NCBI RefSeq assembly: GCF_011806525.1
Contig: NZ_JAAVKI010000002.1
Coordinates: 558,001 to 622,000, forward strand
Reading direction: 5' to 3'
Length of the DNA: 64,000 nucleotides
Source of the DNA: Thalassospira sp. HF15
GTDB lineage: Bacteria > Pseudomonadota > Alphaproteobacteria > Rhodospirillales > Thalassospiraceae
This document shows, piece after piece, positions 24,808 through 34,527 of the stretch; within the stretch, counting starts at the first letter, position 1, and each line of letters starts with the position of its first letter. Below the pieces are notes generated by a model, which made no database searches, was not told where the DNA came from, and saw nothing but the letters and a program-made list of their open reading frames with translations. Position numbers and translations under genes: made by a program.

Positions 24808-25613
24808 AGAACGTCGATCCGAAGGTTCTTGGCGTAAGTCGCGGCATCAAGAGAATGCAAACCATCGATAAAGGCCGTCATGAAGGATGCCGGACCATTC
24901 GCGGTTTTTGCGGCGATTTCGCCTGCTACGGCAAAGTTTCCAAGGGCGGCAACGGTGGCGTCAAACGCCTGATCCGGTGCAACCGCCAGATAGGCCCCGA
25001 CAAGCGCGGTCAGGGAGCAACCGGTGGCGGTGATTTTCGGCATCAGGTCCGACCCGCCGGAAATGCGGACAGAGCGATTGCCATCGGTGACGAAATCAAC
25101 TTCTCCGGTGACGGCAACAACGCAACCTTGCGCACTGGCAAGACCGCGCGCGGCTTCTTCAGCCTGTTCGACCGGATCACCACTATCAACACCCTGACCG
25201 GCACTTTGACCGCCGCCAAGGGCAATGATTTCCGATGCGTTGCCACGAATAACAGTGGGTTTGAGTTTCAAAAGCGCTGCCACAGCTTCCCGGCGATAGC
25301 CGGTGGCAAAGTGGGCCACCGGATCAAGTACCCAGGGCTTGCCCGCCTCGTTGGCCGATTTGGCAGCAGCCATCATGCCTTCAACCCAGTTGGGCGACAG
25401 GGTGCCGATATTGACTGTCAGCGCACCGGCGATGGCAGCAAATTCACCGGATTCTTCGGGCGTATGCACCATGGCGGGCGATGCACCCGCCGCCAGCAGC
25501 ACATTGGCGGCATAGTTCATTGCGACATAATTGGTGATGCATTGGACCAGCGGATTGGTCGCACGCATCCGTTCAAACAGATCGCTCGCGGTCCGGGGGA
25601 TTTCAGTCGTCAT
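24804..25613 (-). CDS. thiM: Hydroxyethylthiazole kinase
   Basis: 269 residues from the ATG at 25613, with GGAG eight bases upstream; the frame extends to 25697 but that part overlaps the riboswitch. ThiM motifs: VQCITNYVAMNYAANVLLAAG, WVLDPVAHFATGYRRE, IRGNASEIIALGG and KITATGCSLTALVGAYL. It phosphorylates salvaged hydroxyethylthiazole. With thiE alone and no thiC or thiG here, the operon serves thiazole salvage. Confidence 0.96.
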   Translation of the reverse strand: MTTEIPRTASDLFERMRATNPLVQCITNYVAMNYAANVLLAAGASPAMVHTPEESGEFAAIAGALTVNIGTLSPNWVEGMMAAAKSANEAGKPWVLDPVAHFATGYRREAVAALLKLKPTVIRGNASEIIALGGGQSAGQGVDSGDPVEQAEEAARGLASAQGCVVAVTGEVDFVTDGNRSVRISGGSDLMPKITATGCSLTALVGAYLAVAPDQAFDATVAALGNFAVAGEIAAKTANGPASFMTAFIDGLHSLDAATYAKNLRIDVL

Positions 25614-25690
25614 GTCGAGGCTCCAATGCAGAAACTTGCGGTTGGAGACCCAGTTCGAAGTCGGAAAGATGGAGAACGTTGTGATCAGCG

Positions 25691-25795
25691 TCCGCACCGT
25701 CCCTACGCCAGTATGAACTGGATCAGGTTCAAAGGGTCACTGCGCGGCAGTTTCTCAGCCCCCTTTGGCGGGGCTCCCCTTGGTGAAGGCTCAAG
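25691..25795 (-). ncRNA. TPP riboswitch (THI element) controlling thiM-thiE
   Basis: Read on the minus strand, GGGGCTGAGA (near 25751) is followed by ACCCTTTGAACCTGATC, CAGTTCATACTGGCGTAGGG and ACGGT, the conserved core of the thiamine pyrophosphate riboswitch. It sits about 80 nt upstream of the thiM start. No strong terminator is seen between it and the gene, so control is probably at translation initiation. Confidence 0.95.
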
Positions 25796-25852
25796 ATGGG
25801 TTTTAAACCGTGTTCTGTCAATTCATCCGATTGGCATGAACGTACAAATCAA

Positions 25853-25886
25853 AAACGGCGGGATTGGCATCGGTCATCCCGCCGTT
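25853..25886 (-). terminator. Terminator after tex
   Basis: Perfect 12-bp stem AAACGGCGGGAT / ATCCCGCCGTTT with an 10-nt loop; on the minus strand it runs into TTGATTTG. Confidence 0.85.
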
Positions 25887-25907
25887 TCGATCATGTCTTG
25901 GCTCGCG

Positions 25908-28289
25908 TTACTTGCGCCGTTCCATAGCGGCCTTAAGGGCGGCTGCCATGGCACCACCATCACCGCCAGAGCCGCCACCGGCATTGCCTCGGCCTTGGCC
26001 GCCTTGATGACGCGGGCCTGAAGACTGCTGTGGGCGTCCGCCATGACCGGCTTGGCCGCCACGCGGTGCAGAACCGCGATTATCCCCGCGCTTTTCACGT
26101 GTGCCTTCGTAATCGGGGGCCGATTTCATCGATAGCCCGATGCGCTTGCGCGGGGCATCGACTTCCATCACGGTGACCGACACAATCTGACCGGCCTTGA
26201 CCACTTGGCGGGGGTCCTCGACGAACTTGTCGGCCAGTTGCGAAATATGGACCAAGCCATCCTGATGCACGCCGATATCCACAAACGCCCCGAAATTGGT
26301 CACGTTGGTGACCGTGCCTTCAAGCTTCATGCCGGTGCGCAGATCCTTGATCTCATTCACACCCTCGGTGAATTTGGCGGTCTTGAATTCCGGGCGCGGG
26401 TCGCGGCCAGGTTTGTCCAGTTCTGCGATGATGTCGCGAATGGTCGGCACACCAAATGTGTCGTCTGCGAAGTCTTCCGGGCGCAGCGTTTTGATAAAGG
26501 CCGAGTCCCCGATCAGCTCGGCCAATGGTTTAGCAGCTTTGGAGCTGATCTTTTCGACCAGCGGATAGGCTTCCGGGTGCACGGCCGATGCATCAAGCGG
26601 GTTGGTTGCCCCGCGAATACGCAAGAAGCCTGCGCATTGCTCAAATGCCTTTGGTCCCAGACGTTCGACCTTTTTAAGATCTGCCCGCGATTGAAACGCA
26701 CCGTTGGAGTCGCGGTATCCGACGATATTGCGCGCCAGTGTTTCGGTCAGGCCCGCCACCCGGGTCAAAAGCGGGATGGAGGCGGTGTTAAGGTCCACCC
26801 CAACGCCGTTCACGCAATCCTCAACCACGGCATCAAGCGAACGTGCCAGTTTGGTTTCAGAAACATCATGTTGATACTGACCGACACCGATGGATTTCGG
26901 TTCGATCTTCACCAGTTCTGCCAGCGGGTCCTGCAAGCGGCGGGCAATTGATGCAGCCCCGCGAAGCGATACATCAAGGTCTGGGAATTCCTCGGCCGCG
27001 AACTGCGATGCAGAATATACCGACGCGCCAGCTTCATTGACGATGACTTTGGTCGCCTTAAGTGCCGGGAAACGTTTAAGCATCTGACCGGCAAGCTCAT
27101 CGGTTTCACGTGAAAAGGTTCCGTTGCCAATTGCGATCAGTTCGATCTGATGGCGTGACGCCAAGGCGGCCATGGTATTGATCGCGCCTTCAACGTCATT
27201 GCGTGGCTGGAACGGGTAAACCGTAGCGGTATCGACCAGTTTGCCGGTGGCATCAACAACCGCAACCTTGACCCCGGTGCGCACACCCGGATCGAGACCC
27301 ATGGTCGCCTTTTGCCCGGCGGGGGCTGCCAGCAACAGGTCCTTGAGGTTATCGGCAAACACCTTGATCGCACCTTCTTCGGCGGAATCACGCAGCGTGC
27401 CAAACAGATCAAGCTCGATCGACAGCGACAGTTTGACGCGCCAGGTCCAGCGCACGGTATCCATCAACCACTTATCCGCAGCCCGGCCTTTGTCGGCAAT
27501 ACCGACATGGGTGGCAATCATCACCTCGGCCCGGCCCGGCTGGCTGCGCGGACGCGCCTCATCCTCAGCGCCAAGGGTCAGTTTTAGCTGCAGGATATCT
27601 TCATTGCGGCCCCTGAACAGGGCCAGCGCACGGTGCGACGGGCAGGTTTTGATTTTTTCGGAATGTTCGAAATAGTCTGAGAACTTGGCCCCTTCGGCCT
27701 GTTTGCCTTCGATCACGGATGCGGTGATTTCACCTTCATTCCACAAATGATCACGCAGTTTGGCAACAAGGTCGGCATCCTCGGCAAAGCGTTCCATCAG
27801 GATTTGGCGCGCACCATCAAGGGCGGCCTTGGTGTCTTCAATGCCTTTTTCGGCATCGACAAATTTCGCCGCTTCGGTTTCCGGTTCAAGCGTCGGGTCG
27901 TTAAACAGGCTGTCGGCCAGTGGCTCCAGCCCGGCTTCACGCGCAATCTGGGCCTTGGTGCGACGCTTTTTCTTGTAGGGCAGATACAGATCTTCGAGGC
28001 GGGTCTTGGTGTCGGCCTCGTTGATCTGGGCTTCAAGCTCCGGGGTGAGTTTTTCTTGCTCACGGATGCTTTCAAGCACCGATGCGCGGCGTTCTTCAAG
28101 CTCGGTCAGATAGCGCAGGCGTTCTTCCAGCGTACGGAGTTGGGTGTCATCAAGCCCGCCGGTTTTTTCCTTGCGGTAACGGGCGATAAACGGAACGGTG
28201 GAGCCTTCATTAAGCATCTCGATGGTGGCAATGACCTGTTCCGGACGAACCGAAAGTTCTTCGGCGATACGCTGGGGGATTGGACGCAT
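25908..28289 (-). CDS. tex: Tex-family S1 RNA-binding transcription accessory protein
   Basis: 793 residues. Tex N-terminal domain ([20 protein letters not shown]), YqgF-like RNase H fold ([17 protein letters not shown]), helix-hairpin-helix region ([19 protein letters not shown]), and an S1 domain near residues 640-710 ([19 protein letters not shown]). The C-terminus is a low-complexity Gly/Arg-rich tail (about 65 residues) longer than in many homologues. The protein binds RNA and affects transcription; the exact cellular role is unsettled. Confidence 0.95.
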   Translation of the reverse strand: MRPIPQRIAEELSVRPEQVIATIEMLNEGSTVPFIARYRKEKTGGLDDTQLRTLEERLRYLTELEERRASVLESIREQEKLTPELEAQINEADTKTRLEDLYLPYKKKRRTKAQIAREAGLEPLADSLFNDPTLEPETEAAKFVDAEKGIEDTKAALDGARQILMERFAEDADLVAKLRDHLWNEGEITASVIEGKQAEGAKFSDYFEHSEKIKTCPSHRALALFRGRNEDILQLKLTLGAEDEARPRSQPGRAEVMIATHVGIADKGRAADKWLMDTVRWTWRVKLSLSIELDLFGTLRDSAEEGAIKVFADNLKDLLLAAPAGQKATMGLDPGVRTGVKVAVVDATGKLVDTATVYPFQPRNDVEGAINTMAALASRHQIELIAIGNGTFSRETDELAGQMLKRFPALKATKVIVNEAGASVYSASQFAAEEFPDLDVSLRGAASIARRLQDPLAELVKIEPKSIGVGQYQHDVSETKLARSLDAVVEDCVNGVGVDLNTASIPLLTRVAGLTETLARNIVGYRDSNGAFQSRADLKKVERLGPKAFEQCAGFLRIRGATNPLDASAVHPEAYPLVEKISSKAAKPLAELIGDSAFIKTLRPEDFADDTFGVPTIRDIIAELDKPGRDPRPEFKTAKFTEGVNEIKDLRTGMKLEGTVTNVTNFGAFVDIGVHQDGLVHISQLADKFVEDPRQVVKAGQIVSVTVMEVDAPRKRIGLSMKSAPDYEGTREKRGDNRGSAPRGGQAGHGGRPQQSSGPRHQGGQGRGNAGGGSGGDGGAMAAALKAAMERRK

Positions 28290-28437
28290 GGTTTCTCCTT
28301 GTTTTGCTCGTACGCTTGGAATAACGGCTTTGAGCGCACTGGGAAAGAGTCTGTTTTTGCCAAAATTTCGCGCGCGTCCACATCAGGATTCCCTGTTTGA
28401 TTCCAAAGGCCTGAAATCACACGGGTTTGAGTACCGT

Positions 28438-28468
28438 TTGCCGTATCGGCAAGCAGACTTGCCGATAC
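28438..28468. repeat. Overlapping palindromes between tex and the SDHAF4-type gene
   Basis: TTGCCG-TAT-CGGCAA (28438-28452) overlaps a perfect 11-bp dyad GTATCGGCAAG (28443-28453) / CTTGCCGATAC (28458-28468) with loop CAGA. The two hairpins exclude each other. It lies 67 bp before the ATG at 28535 and has no T tract. Confidence 0.6.
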
Positions 28469-28534
28469 CCGTTGGGGACGCTATTTCTTTGGCAAATATG
28501 ATTTACGAGGCCGCGCCCACAGCAGGAGAAGCCA

Positions 28535-28798
28535 ATGGCCGGAAAGTTCCGCGAAACCGTCATCCACGAAGTTCCCAAGGAAAAGGCAGAGCCGCAGGTT
28601 GATACCGATGCGGTATCTGACGACATTGCCGGGGCAGAGGAAGCACCCAAGTTGTCTCAGGATGCAATCAATGCGCTCGCAGAAGCCAAGGCCGCCAAGG
28701 AAGCTGCTGCCAAGGCCCGCGAAATCGGCGGACCCAAAGGCCCGGAACCGACCCGCTTTGGCGATTGGGAAAACAAGGGCCGCTGCATCGATTTTTGA
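28535..28798 (+). CDS. DUF1674 protein, SDHAF4-like succinate dehydrogenase assembly factor
   Basis: 87 residues. The C-terminal motif GPEPTRFGDWENKGRCIDF defines DUF1674, the family of mitochondrial SDHAF4 and its bacterial relatives, which help maturation of the flavinylated succinate dehydrogenase subunit. The N-terminal two thirds are Ala/Lys/Glu-rich and probably disordered. CAGGAGAAG precedes the ATG. Divergent from tex, convergent with rpe, with a terminator between. Confidence 0.9.
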   Translation: MAGKFRETVIHEVPKEKAEPQVDTDAVSDDIAGAEEAPKLSQDAINALAEAKAAKEAAAKAREIGGPKGPEPTRFGDWENKGRCIDF

Positions 28799-28826
28799 TT
28801 GCAGGCTGCTTGAGCCAGATACGCAA

Positions 28827-28858
28827 AAGGCCGGAGCATATTGCCCCGGCCTTAATTG
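28827..28858. terminator. Terminator between the SDHAF4-type gene and rpe
   Basis: Stem AAGGCCGG / CCGGCCTT with inner GCA/TGC, followed by AATTGTTTTT on the plus strand and by TTGCG on the minus strand. It serves two convergent genes. Confidence 0.8.
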
Positions 28859-28883
28859 TTTTTGCGATCCGTGAAGCTGCGAA

Positions 28884-29549
28884 TTACGCGCCGCGGATGG
28901 CCTTGATGTTATTGGCATATTCGCCCGGGCCGCCTTTGAAGGTCGCAGAACCGGCAACCAGAACATTGGCGCCAGCTTCGATCACCTTGGGCGCGATTTC
29001 CGGGTTTACGCCACCATCGACTTCAAGGTCGATATCGCGGCCGGTGGCATCAATCATCTTGCGGATGCGTTTGATTTTCTCAAGCTGACTTGGAATGAAT
29101 TTCTGACCGCCAAAGCCCGGGTTCACGGTCATGACCAGAACCAGATCGACCATGTCCATGACATATTCAATGACACTTTCCGGGGTCGACGGGTTCAGCG
29201 ACACACCAGCCTTTTTGCCGAGCGATTTGATCAGCTGAAGCGAGCGATGCAGGTGCGGGCCGGCTTCGGCGTGGATAGTGATGATGTCAGAACCGGCATT
29301 GGCAAATGCCTCGATATAGGGATCGACCGGCGCGATCATCAGATGCACGTCAAACACCTTGTTGCTGTGCGGGCGCAGTGCCTTCACCACGTCCGGGCCA
29401 ATGGTGATGTTGGGCACGTAATGGCCATCCATCACATCAATGTGGATATAGTCTGCACCGGCTTCATCAACAGCGCGGACATCAACGCCAAGCTGTGCGA
29501 AATCGGCCGAAAGGATCGAAGGTGCGATTTTAATGTTTGACGAGGTCAT
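28884..29549 (-). CDS. rpe: Ribulose-phosphate 3-epimerase
   Basis: 221 residues from the ATG at 29549. TIM barrel with [14 protein letters not shown], the metal-binding [16 protein letters not shown], the [14 protein letters not shown] loop and [11 protein letters not shown]. It interconverts ribulose 5-phosphate and xylulose 5-phosphate in the pentose phosphate pathway. The frame runs to 29639 but the first 30 residues do not fit the family. Follows rsmB on the same strand, 132 bp apart, a gene order common in alphaproteobacteria. Confidence 0.96.
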   Translation of the reverse strand: MTSSNIKIAPSILSADFAQLGVDVRAVDEAGADYIHIDVMDGHYVPNITIGPDVVKALRPHSNKVFDVHLMIAPVDPYIEAFANAGSDIITIHAEAGPHLHRSLQLIKSLGKKAGVSLNPSTPESVIEYVMDMVDLVLVMTVNPGFGGQKFIPSQLEKIKRIRKMIDATGRDIDLEVDGGVNPEIAPKVIEAGANVLVAGSATFKGGPGEYANNIKAIRGA

Positions 29550-29681
29550 GCGTCTCGGGTCCTGAAGCAATGCGGGATATGGGAAATTCGGGCTTCTCAT
29601 AACCCAAATTGCCCCCCATGTCACCCGAATGGGACTCAAGGCTGCGTCGTGTGCGCCAAACCATGAACTTTTGGCTGAAAG

Positions 29682-31025
29682 TCAGGCCTTCTTGACAAGG
29701 CGGGCGCAGAAAAAGCCGTCCATGCCGCCAAAATCGGCCATGTGGATTGGCAAGATGCGCAGTTCACCGTCATCATTGATAGCCTCATCCCAGCCACCAA
29801 GCTCATCAGCGCTGATGGCTTTGCGTTCATAGTTCGGGTGATCGGCAAGGAATGATTTGACCTGATGCTCGCCCTCTTCGGGTTGCAGCGAACAGGTGCA
29901 ATAGATCAGCTCGCCCCCGACATTCAAAAGCTTGTCTGCCTGATTAAGAAGCTTGGTCTGAATTGGCAGAAGCGATCGCATCAGTTTGTCATTCTGACGC
30001 AGCAGAATATCGGGATGGCGACGAATGGTACCGGTCGCAGAGCAAGGTGCATCAAGCAATACCGCATCGGCGCGTGGCGTATCGGGTGCCAGATCGGTGG
30101 CATCGCCCGTGACAACAGCCGCGCCCAGTGAGACGCGCTCAAGGTTTTCGAACACGCGTTTCAGGCGGCCTTCGGATTTATCGACCGCAATTGCGCTGGC
30201 GCCATGAGATGCCAGCTGCATGGTTTTGCCACCAGGAGCGGCGCAAAGATCATAGATGGTTTTGTCCTTGTAGGCCGAAAACAGGGTTGCCGGAATGGCC
30301 GCCGCCGCATCCTGTACCCACCAATCACCATCCTTGTAACCCGGCAGATCACGAATGCGTCGGCCCGGTTCAAGGCGAACTGATCCGGTCGGCAGGACAA
30401 TGCCATCCATCTTTTCAGCCCACTCGGCAGATTGCGTACGGTCCTTGATCGACAGATCGAGCATCGCATGACCAAGGCTGGCCTCGGCAATGCCCTGGGC
30501 GATCTCAGCGCCATAGGCCTTTTTCCATGATCCGCGCAGCCATGCCGGGATATTAAGCTGCCAGTCTTCGACACCTTCTGGCCACTCAAAGCCGTCACGC
30601 TGCAAGCCCCGCAGAACTGCGTTCACAAGCTTCACATATTTATGCAAACCGGCATCGCGGGTCAGATTGACCGTGCTGTCGACTGCACCGTAATCGGTTG
30701 TGTCCATAAAGAACAACTGGGCGACGCCAAGACGCATGATGTTGGTCAGGCGTGCAGCAACCCGGTCCTGTGGTGGTTGATAGCGCGGGGCAAGCACCGC
30801 ATCAATTTCACCCAGATGGCGCAATGTGGTGCCAAGAAGCTGACGCAGGAAATTACGATCAAGCGATGGCAGGCCATAGCCATGCTTTGACAGAAGTTCG
30901 TCCAGCGTCACTTCACCGCCGCGCAATTCCTGCAGGGTTTTAAGCGCAAGCATGCGCGGATCCGGGGCCTCCACCTGTTTGCGGGGGGCGTTGCGCTGGG
31001 ACGGACGGGAACGACGTTCTGCCAA
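29682..31025 (-). CDS. rsmB: RsmB-type rRNA cytosine-C5 methyltransferase
   Basis: 447 residues. An N-terminal NusB-like RNA-binding domain (residues about 20-150, with LDRNFLRQLLGTTLRHLGEID) is fused to a SAM-dependent methyltransferase with IYDLCAAPGGKTMQLAS, LLDAPCSATGTIRRHPD and the catalytic cysteine in LIYCTCSLQPEE. It methylates C967 of 16S rRNA in E. coli. The start codon is TTG at 31025 with GGAG eight bases upstream. Confidence 0.93.
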   Translation of the reverse strand: MAERRSRPSQRNAPRKQVEAPDPRMLALKTLQELRGGEVTLDELLSKHGYGLPSLDRNFLRQLLGTTLRHLGEIDAVLAPRYQPPQDRVAARLTNIMRLGVAQLFFMDTTDYGAVDSTVNLTRDAGLHKYVKLVNAVLRGLQRDGFEWPEGVEDWQLNIPAWLRGSWKKAYGAEIAQGIAEASLGHAMLDLSIKDRTQSAEWAEKMDGIVLPTGSVRLEPGRRIRDLPGYKDGDWWVQDAAAAIPATLFSAYKDKTIYDLCAAPGGKTMQLASHGASAIAVDKSEGRLKRVFENLERVSLGAAVVTGDATDLAPDTPRADAVLLDAPCSATGTIRRHPDILLRQNDKLMRSLLPIQTKLLNQADKLLNVGGELIYCTCSLQPEEGEHQVKSFLADHPNYERKAISADELGGWDEAINDDGELRILPIHMADFGGMDGFFCARLVKKA

Positions 31026-31241
31026 AGGGATATCTCCGGTTTCGGTTTATGTGCAGTAGTTAAGCGCAGCGCGACAAACTGTAAAGCATCAAGCATGGTT
31101 TTGCATGGCATGGCTGATCTGTGCGGTTGTGTCGGTAATGGATGCTACACGGGGCGGGGTGAAAAGCCTTGCGGTAGGGGATGGGTCCGGCTAATCCAGA
31201 CGGATCAATCTGACGGAGACAGGGACAAGGGCGATCCAACG

Positions 31242-32255
31242 ATGACTTTTGCCGGACTTGCGACCTTTGCAAGCATCTTTCTGATCGGCTCAATGTTGCT
31301 GACGTGGGTGGTTCTGAACTATTTGCGGCGCAAGGCGATCCTCGATATGCCCAACCATCGTTCCAGCCATGCTGTGCCGACTCCGCGTGGTGGCGGGCTT
31401 GCCGTAACGCCGCTTTTGATTGTGTTGGTTGCAGTTGTTTTTGGTTTCACTGGCGTGAGTGCAATCGGGCCTTGGCTAATGCTGGGTGCTTGTGCGGGGC
31501 TTGGATTGCTGAGCTGGCTTGATGACCGCCATGATTTGTCGGCAGCCAAACGCTTTGCCCTGCAATTTGTTGCCGTGCTTATCGGCATGCTGGCGCTTGA
31601 TAAACCGGTTCTGGGTGGTTTGGTTCCAATCTGGCTGGATCATGTTTTGGTGGTTCTGGCCTGGGTCTGGTTTATCAATCTGTTCAATTTCATGGACGGG
31701 ATTGATGGCATTACCGGGGTCGAGGCCGGGTCAATTGGCCTCGGGGTTTTCATCTTGGCACTTTTTGTGCCGCTGCCGCAATTTATCGGGCTTGGTTATA
31801 TCGGGCTTGGTATTCTTGCGATCATGATCGGGTTCCTGATCTGGAACTGGCATCCGGCAAAACTGTTTCTTGGCGATGTTGGCTCAGTCCCGCTGGGCTT
31901 TATACTGGGCTGGGTATTGTTAAAGGTCGCTTCCGAAGGCGCATGGGCGATCGCGCTGATCCTGCCATCCTATTACCTGTTTGATGCAACATTTACCCTG
32001 ATCAAGCGCGCTCTGCGGCGCGAAAAAATCTGGCAGGCCCATCGCGAACATTTCTACCAAAAGGCCACTCAGCGCGGCTTTTCCCACGCACGGGTGTCGG
32101 TCATGATCCTGATCAGCAATCTTGTATTGATCGGTGTTTGTTTTGCGCAAAGTGACACACCGGACTGGATGCGGGTGATTGCCGCGTTGATTGTTGTGCT
32201 AGGACTGGTCGGGATGATGGTGCGCATGCCGGTGCGCGACAGTATGGACAAATGA
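31242..32255 (+). CDS. MraY/WecA-family polyprenyl-phosphate sugar-1-phosphate transferase
   Basis: 337 residues from the ATG at 31242, preceded by AAGGGCG; the frame opens earlier but without family similarity. About ten membrane segments. HRSSHAVPTPRGGGLA, the aspartate cluster LLSWLDDRHDL, NLFNFMDGIDGITGVEA and FLGDVGSVPLGF are catalytic motifs of the family that loads a sugar phosphate onto undecaprenyl phosphate to start O-antigen or capsule synthesis. With the adjacent sugar dehydratase it is probably the initiating transferase (WbpL/WecA-like). Confidence 0.92.
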   Translation: MTFAGLATFASIFLIGSMLLTWVVLNYLRRKAILDMPNHRSSHAVPTPRGGGLAVTPLLIVLVAVVFGFTGVSAIGPWLMLGACAGLGLLSWLDDRHDLSAAKRFALQFVAVLIGMLALDKPVLGGLVPIWLDHVLVVLAWVWFINLFNFMDGIDGITGVEAGSIGLGVFILALFVPLPQFIGLGYIGLGILAIMIGFLIWNWHPAKLFLGDVGSVPLGFILGWVLLKVASEGAWAIALILPSYYLFDATFTLIKRALRREKIWQAHREHFYQKATQRGFSHARVSVMILISNLVLIGVCFAQSDTPDWMRVIAALIVVLGLVGMMVRMPVRDSMDK

Positions 32256-32379
32256 ACATTCATCCGATGCGTGCACTGCTTGACTTGATCGGGGTGGGGC
32301 GCGAAAAAGAAAGCCTTATCCGCCAATCGCAAAGTGGGTATATCCTTATAAAAACAGAAACCTGCGAATAAGGGACCGC

Positions 32380-34329
32380 ATGCTGCGATCGTTTCAGCGA
32401 AGCCATATCGCCTTTGTCCATGACATCATCATGGCGGCAATCTCCTTCCCGTTGGCATTGTACCTGCGGGTCGGCGAAGGCGTGGTTTACTATGCGCCGC
32501 ATAATATTCTGTTTTCGGCTGGCATCTTTACGCTGATTGCTGCCGTATCCTTCTGGTATTTCGGGTTGTATCGCGGCATCTGGCGGTATGCGTCGCTGAA
32601 TGACGTCATCCGGATTGCCAAAGCGGTTTCTGTTGCGGTTGCCGTCCTTTTCCTTGTTCTGTTTCTGACCACGCGTCTGGACTGGATGCCGCGTTCAGCG
32701 CCGATCATTCAGTGGTTCCTGCTGATGGCGCTTCTGGGCGGATCGCGTCTGACCTATCGGATTGCCAAGGATAAATCGACGGCGCGTGCATTGGTGCGCC
32801 AAGGCACATCACGCCTGCCAGTCCTGCTGATCGGGGCAGGGGATGAAGCAGAAGCCTTTATCCGTGAAACCGAACGTTCTGCTGATACCCCATTCAAGGT
32901 CATTGGTATCGTTTCCCTGACCCAGGGCCGGGTCGGGCGGAACATGCATGGCGTTGATGTTCTGGCGACTGTCGATCAGCTCGAAGACGTCCTTCGGAAA
33001 TTGCAAAAGGGCAGATATGGCTTGCCGCGTCGACTGGTTTTGAGCGGTGATGCCCTGCGCCATGAAGATAACGCCAAATGGGTCGAGGTTGCTGATCGCT
33101 ATGGCATGACGCTGGCGCGTCTGCCGAAACTTGGTGATCTGCGCGAAGGCCTTGCCGATCCGCTGCAAATTCGCCCCGTCGCGATTGAAGATTTGCTGGG
33201 GCGTCCGCAGGCCAGACTGGATCGCGATCGTGTGCGCGAAATGATTGCCGGCAAGCGGGTTCTGGTCACCGGCGCAGGTGGGTCGATTGGTTCGGAACTG
33301 GTGCGTCAGATCGCATCCTATGGCCCCAGCAGCCTGACCTTGCTGGATGCCGGCGAGTTCCAGCTTTACGCCATTGATATGGAAATGGCGGAAAAATACC
33401 CCGACCTGCCGCGCGACAGTATTCTGGGCGATGTACGGGATCGAACCCGGATCGGTCAGGTATTCGATCGCTACAAACCTGAAATCGTGTTTCACGCGGC
33501 AGCCTACAAGCATGTGCCGCTGGTCGAACACAACCCCAATGAAGGTGTCCTGACCAACACCCTTGGCACGCGCAATGTGGCTGAGGCCTGCCGAACAGCC
33601 GGTGTGGGTACGATGGTTCTGATTTCAACTGACAAGGCGGTTAATCCGGCCAATGTCATGGGGGCATCAAAACGTTTGGCGGAATGTTACTGTCAGGCGC
33701 TGGAAACCTTGCCGCCTGAAGAACGTGGATCGACACGCTTTGTCACTGTGCGCTTTGGCAACGTTCTGGGCTCTACCGGTTCCGTCGTGCCGCTGTTCAA
33801 GCGCCAGCTTGAGGCTGGCGGCCCATTGACCGTAACCCACGAAGGTATCACCCGATACTTCATGACCATTGCCGAGGCGGTGGAACTTGTTCTGCAGTCC
33901 GCAGAACTTGGGCGTCATGGCGTGACCGAGGGTGGCAAGATTTTCGTCCTTGATATGGGGCGTCCGGTCAAGATCATCGATCTCGCCCGACAGATGATCC
34001 TGCTTTCGGGCTTGCAACCCGATGAGGATGTGGAAATCAAGGTCACCGGGTTGCGCCCCGGCGAGAAACTTTACGAAGAGCTTTTCCACGATTCCGAGCC
34101 GCCCGTTCCGACCGAAACTGATGGTGTGCTTCTGGCAGCGCCGCGTGTGGTTGATTACGGTCTTATCAAGCAGGTCTTTGATGCGCTTGAAGACAGTGCG
34201 ACCAACCGCAACACGGCAAAAACGCTGGAACTGATCAGTCAGTTGGTCCCGGAATTTCAGCCGCCCGAGATCGGCGTGAAGTCGATCTTTGCTGACAAGA
34301 ATGGCAGCGAAACCGAGACAGCCTCTTAA
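32380..34329 (+). CDS. Membrane-bound nucleoside-diphosphate-sugar dehydratase (WbpM/PglF/CapD family)
   Basis: 649 residues. Four N-terminal membrane segments (up to about residue 125), a CoA-binding-like domain (LPVLLIGAGDEAEAFI), then a short-chain dehydrogenase fold with GKRVLVTGAGGSIGSELVR near 290, FHAAAYKHVPLVEHNP and STDKAVNPANVMGASKR. The methionine in place of tyrosine in the YxxxK motif is the family norm. Such enzymes make UDP-4-keto-6-deoxy-GlcNAc for diaminobacillosamine or O-antigen sugars. AAGGGACC precedes the ATG; 124 bp after the transferase gene. Confidence 0.94.
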   Translation: MLRSFQRSHIAFVHDIIMAAISFPLALYLRVGEGVVYYAPHNILFSAGIFTLIAAVSFWYFGLYRGIWRYASLNDVIRIAKAVSVAVAVLFLVLFLTTRLDWMPRSAPIIQWFLLMALLGGSRLTYRIAKDKSTARALVRQGTSRLPVLLIGAGDEAEAFIRETERSADTPFKVIGIVSLTQGRVGRNMHGVDVLATVDQLEDVLRKLQKGRYGLPRRLVLSGDALRHEDNAKWVEVADRYGMTLARLPKLGDLREGLADPLQIRPVAIEDLLGRPQARLDRDRVREMIAGKRVLVTGAGGSIGSELVRQIASYGPSSLTLLDAGEFQLYAIDMEMAEKYPDLPRDSILGDVRDRTRIGQVFDRYKPEIVFHAAAYKHVPLVEHNPNEGVLTNTLGTRNVAEACRTAGVGTMVLISTDKAVNPANVMGASKRLAECYCQALETLPPEERGSTRFVTVRFGNVLGSTGSVVPLFKRQLEAGGPLTVTHEGITRYFMTIAEAVELVLQSAELGRHGVTEGGKIFVLDMGRPVKIIDLARQMILLSGLQPDEDVEIKVTGLRPGEKLYEELFHDSEPPVPTETDGVLLAAPRVVDYGLIKQVFDALEDSATNRNTAKTLELISQLVPEFQPPEIGVKSIFADKNGSETETAS

Positions 34330-34527
34330 AGCTATTTCTCACTGCATTTTCCTTTTGTCGTTCGAAGAGCCGCATGTTCATTCTTTATTGGAATGAATTC
34401 GTGCCAAATTGTCGTTTGTCATGCCTGAAAACGGGCCATATTTTCCCATTCTGATGCTGATTGGGAATGATCTTGTCCGGCAAGGTCATTCCACAGGTTC
34501 AATGTGATCCCGTCTTTTGGAGGCCCC
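34330..34527. promoter_or_regulatory. Upstream region of the HglS-type gene with repeated GAATGA half-sites
   Basis: 198 bp. TCATTC (34378-34383) and GAATGA (34391-34396) form one dyad (TTCATTC-N7-GAATGAA); GAATGA (34465-34470) and TCATTC (34486-34491) form another inside GGAATGATCTTG / CAAGGTCATTCC (loop TCCGG). TTCCCA (34443) can also pair with TGGGAA (34462), excluding the second hairpin. Four copies of a hexamer in this length are unlikely by chance. Confidence 0.55.
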
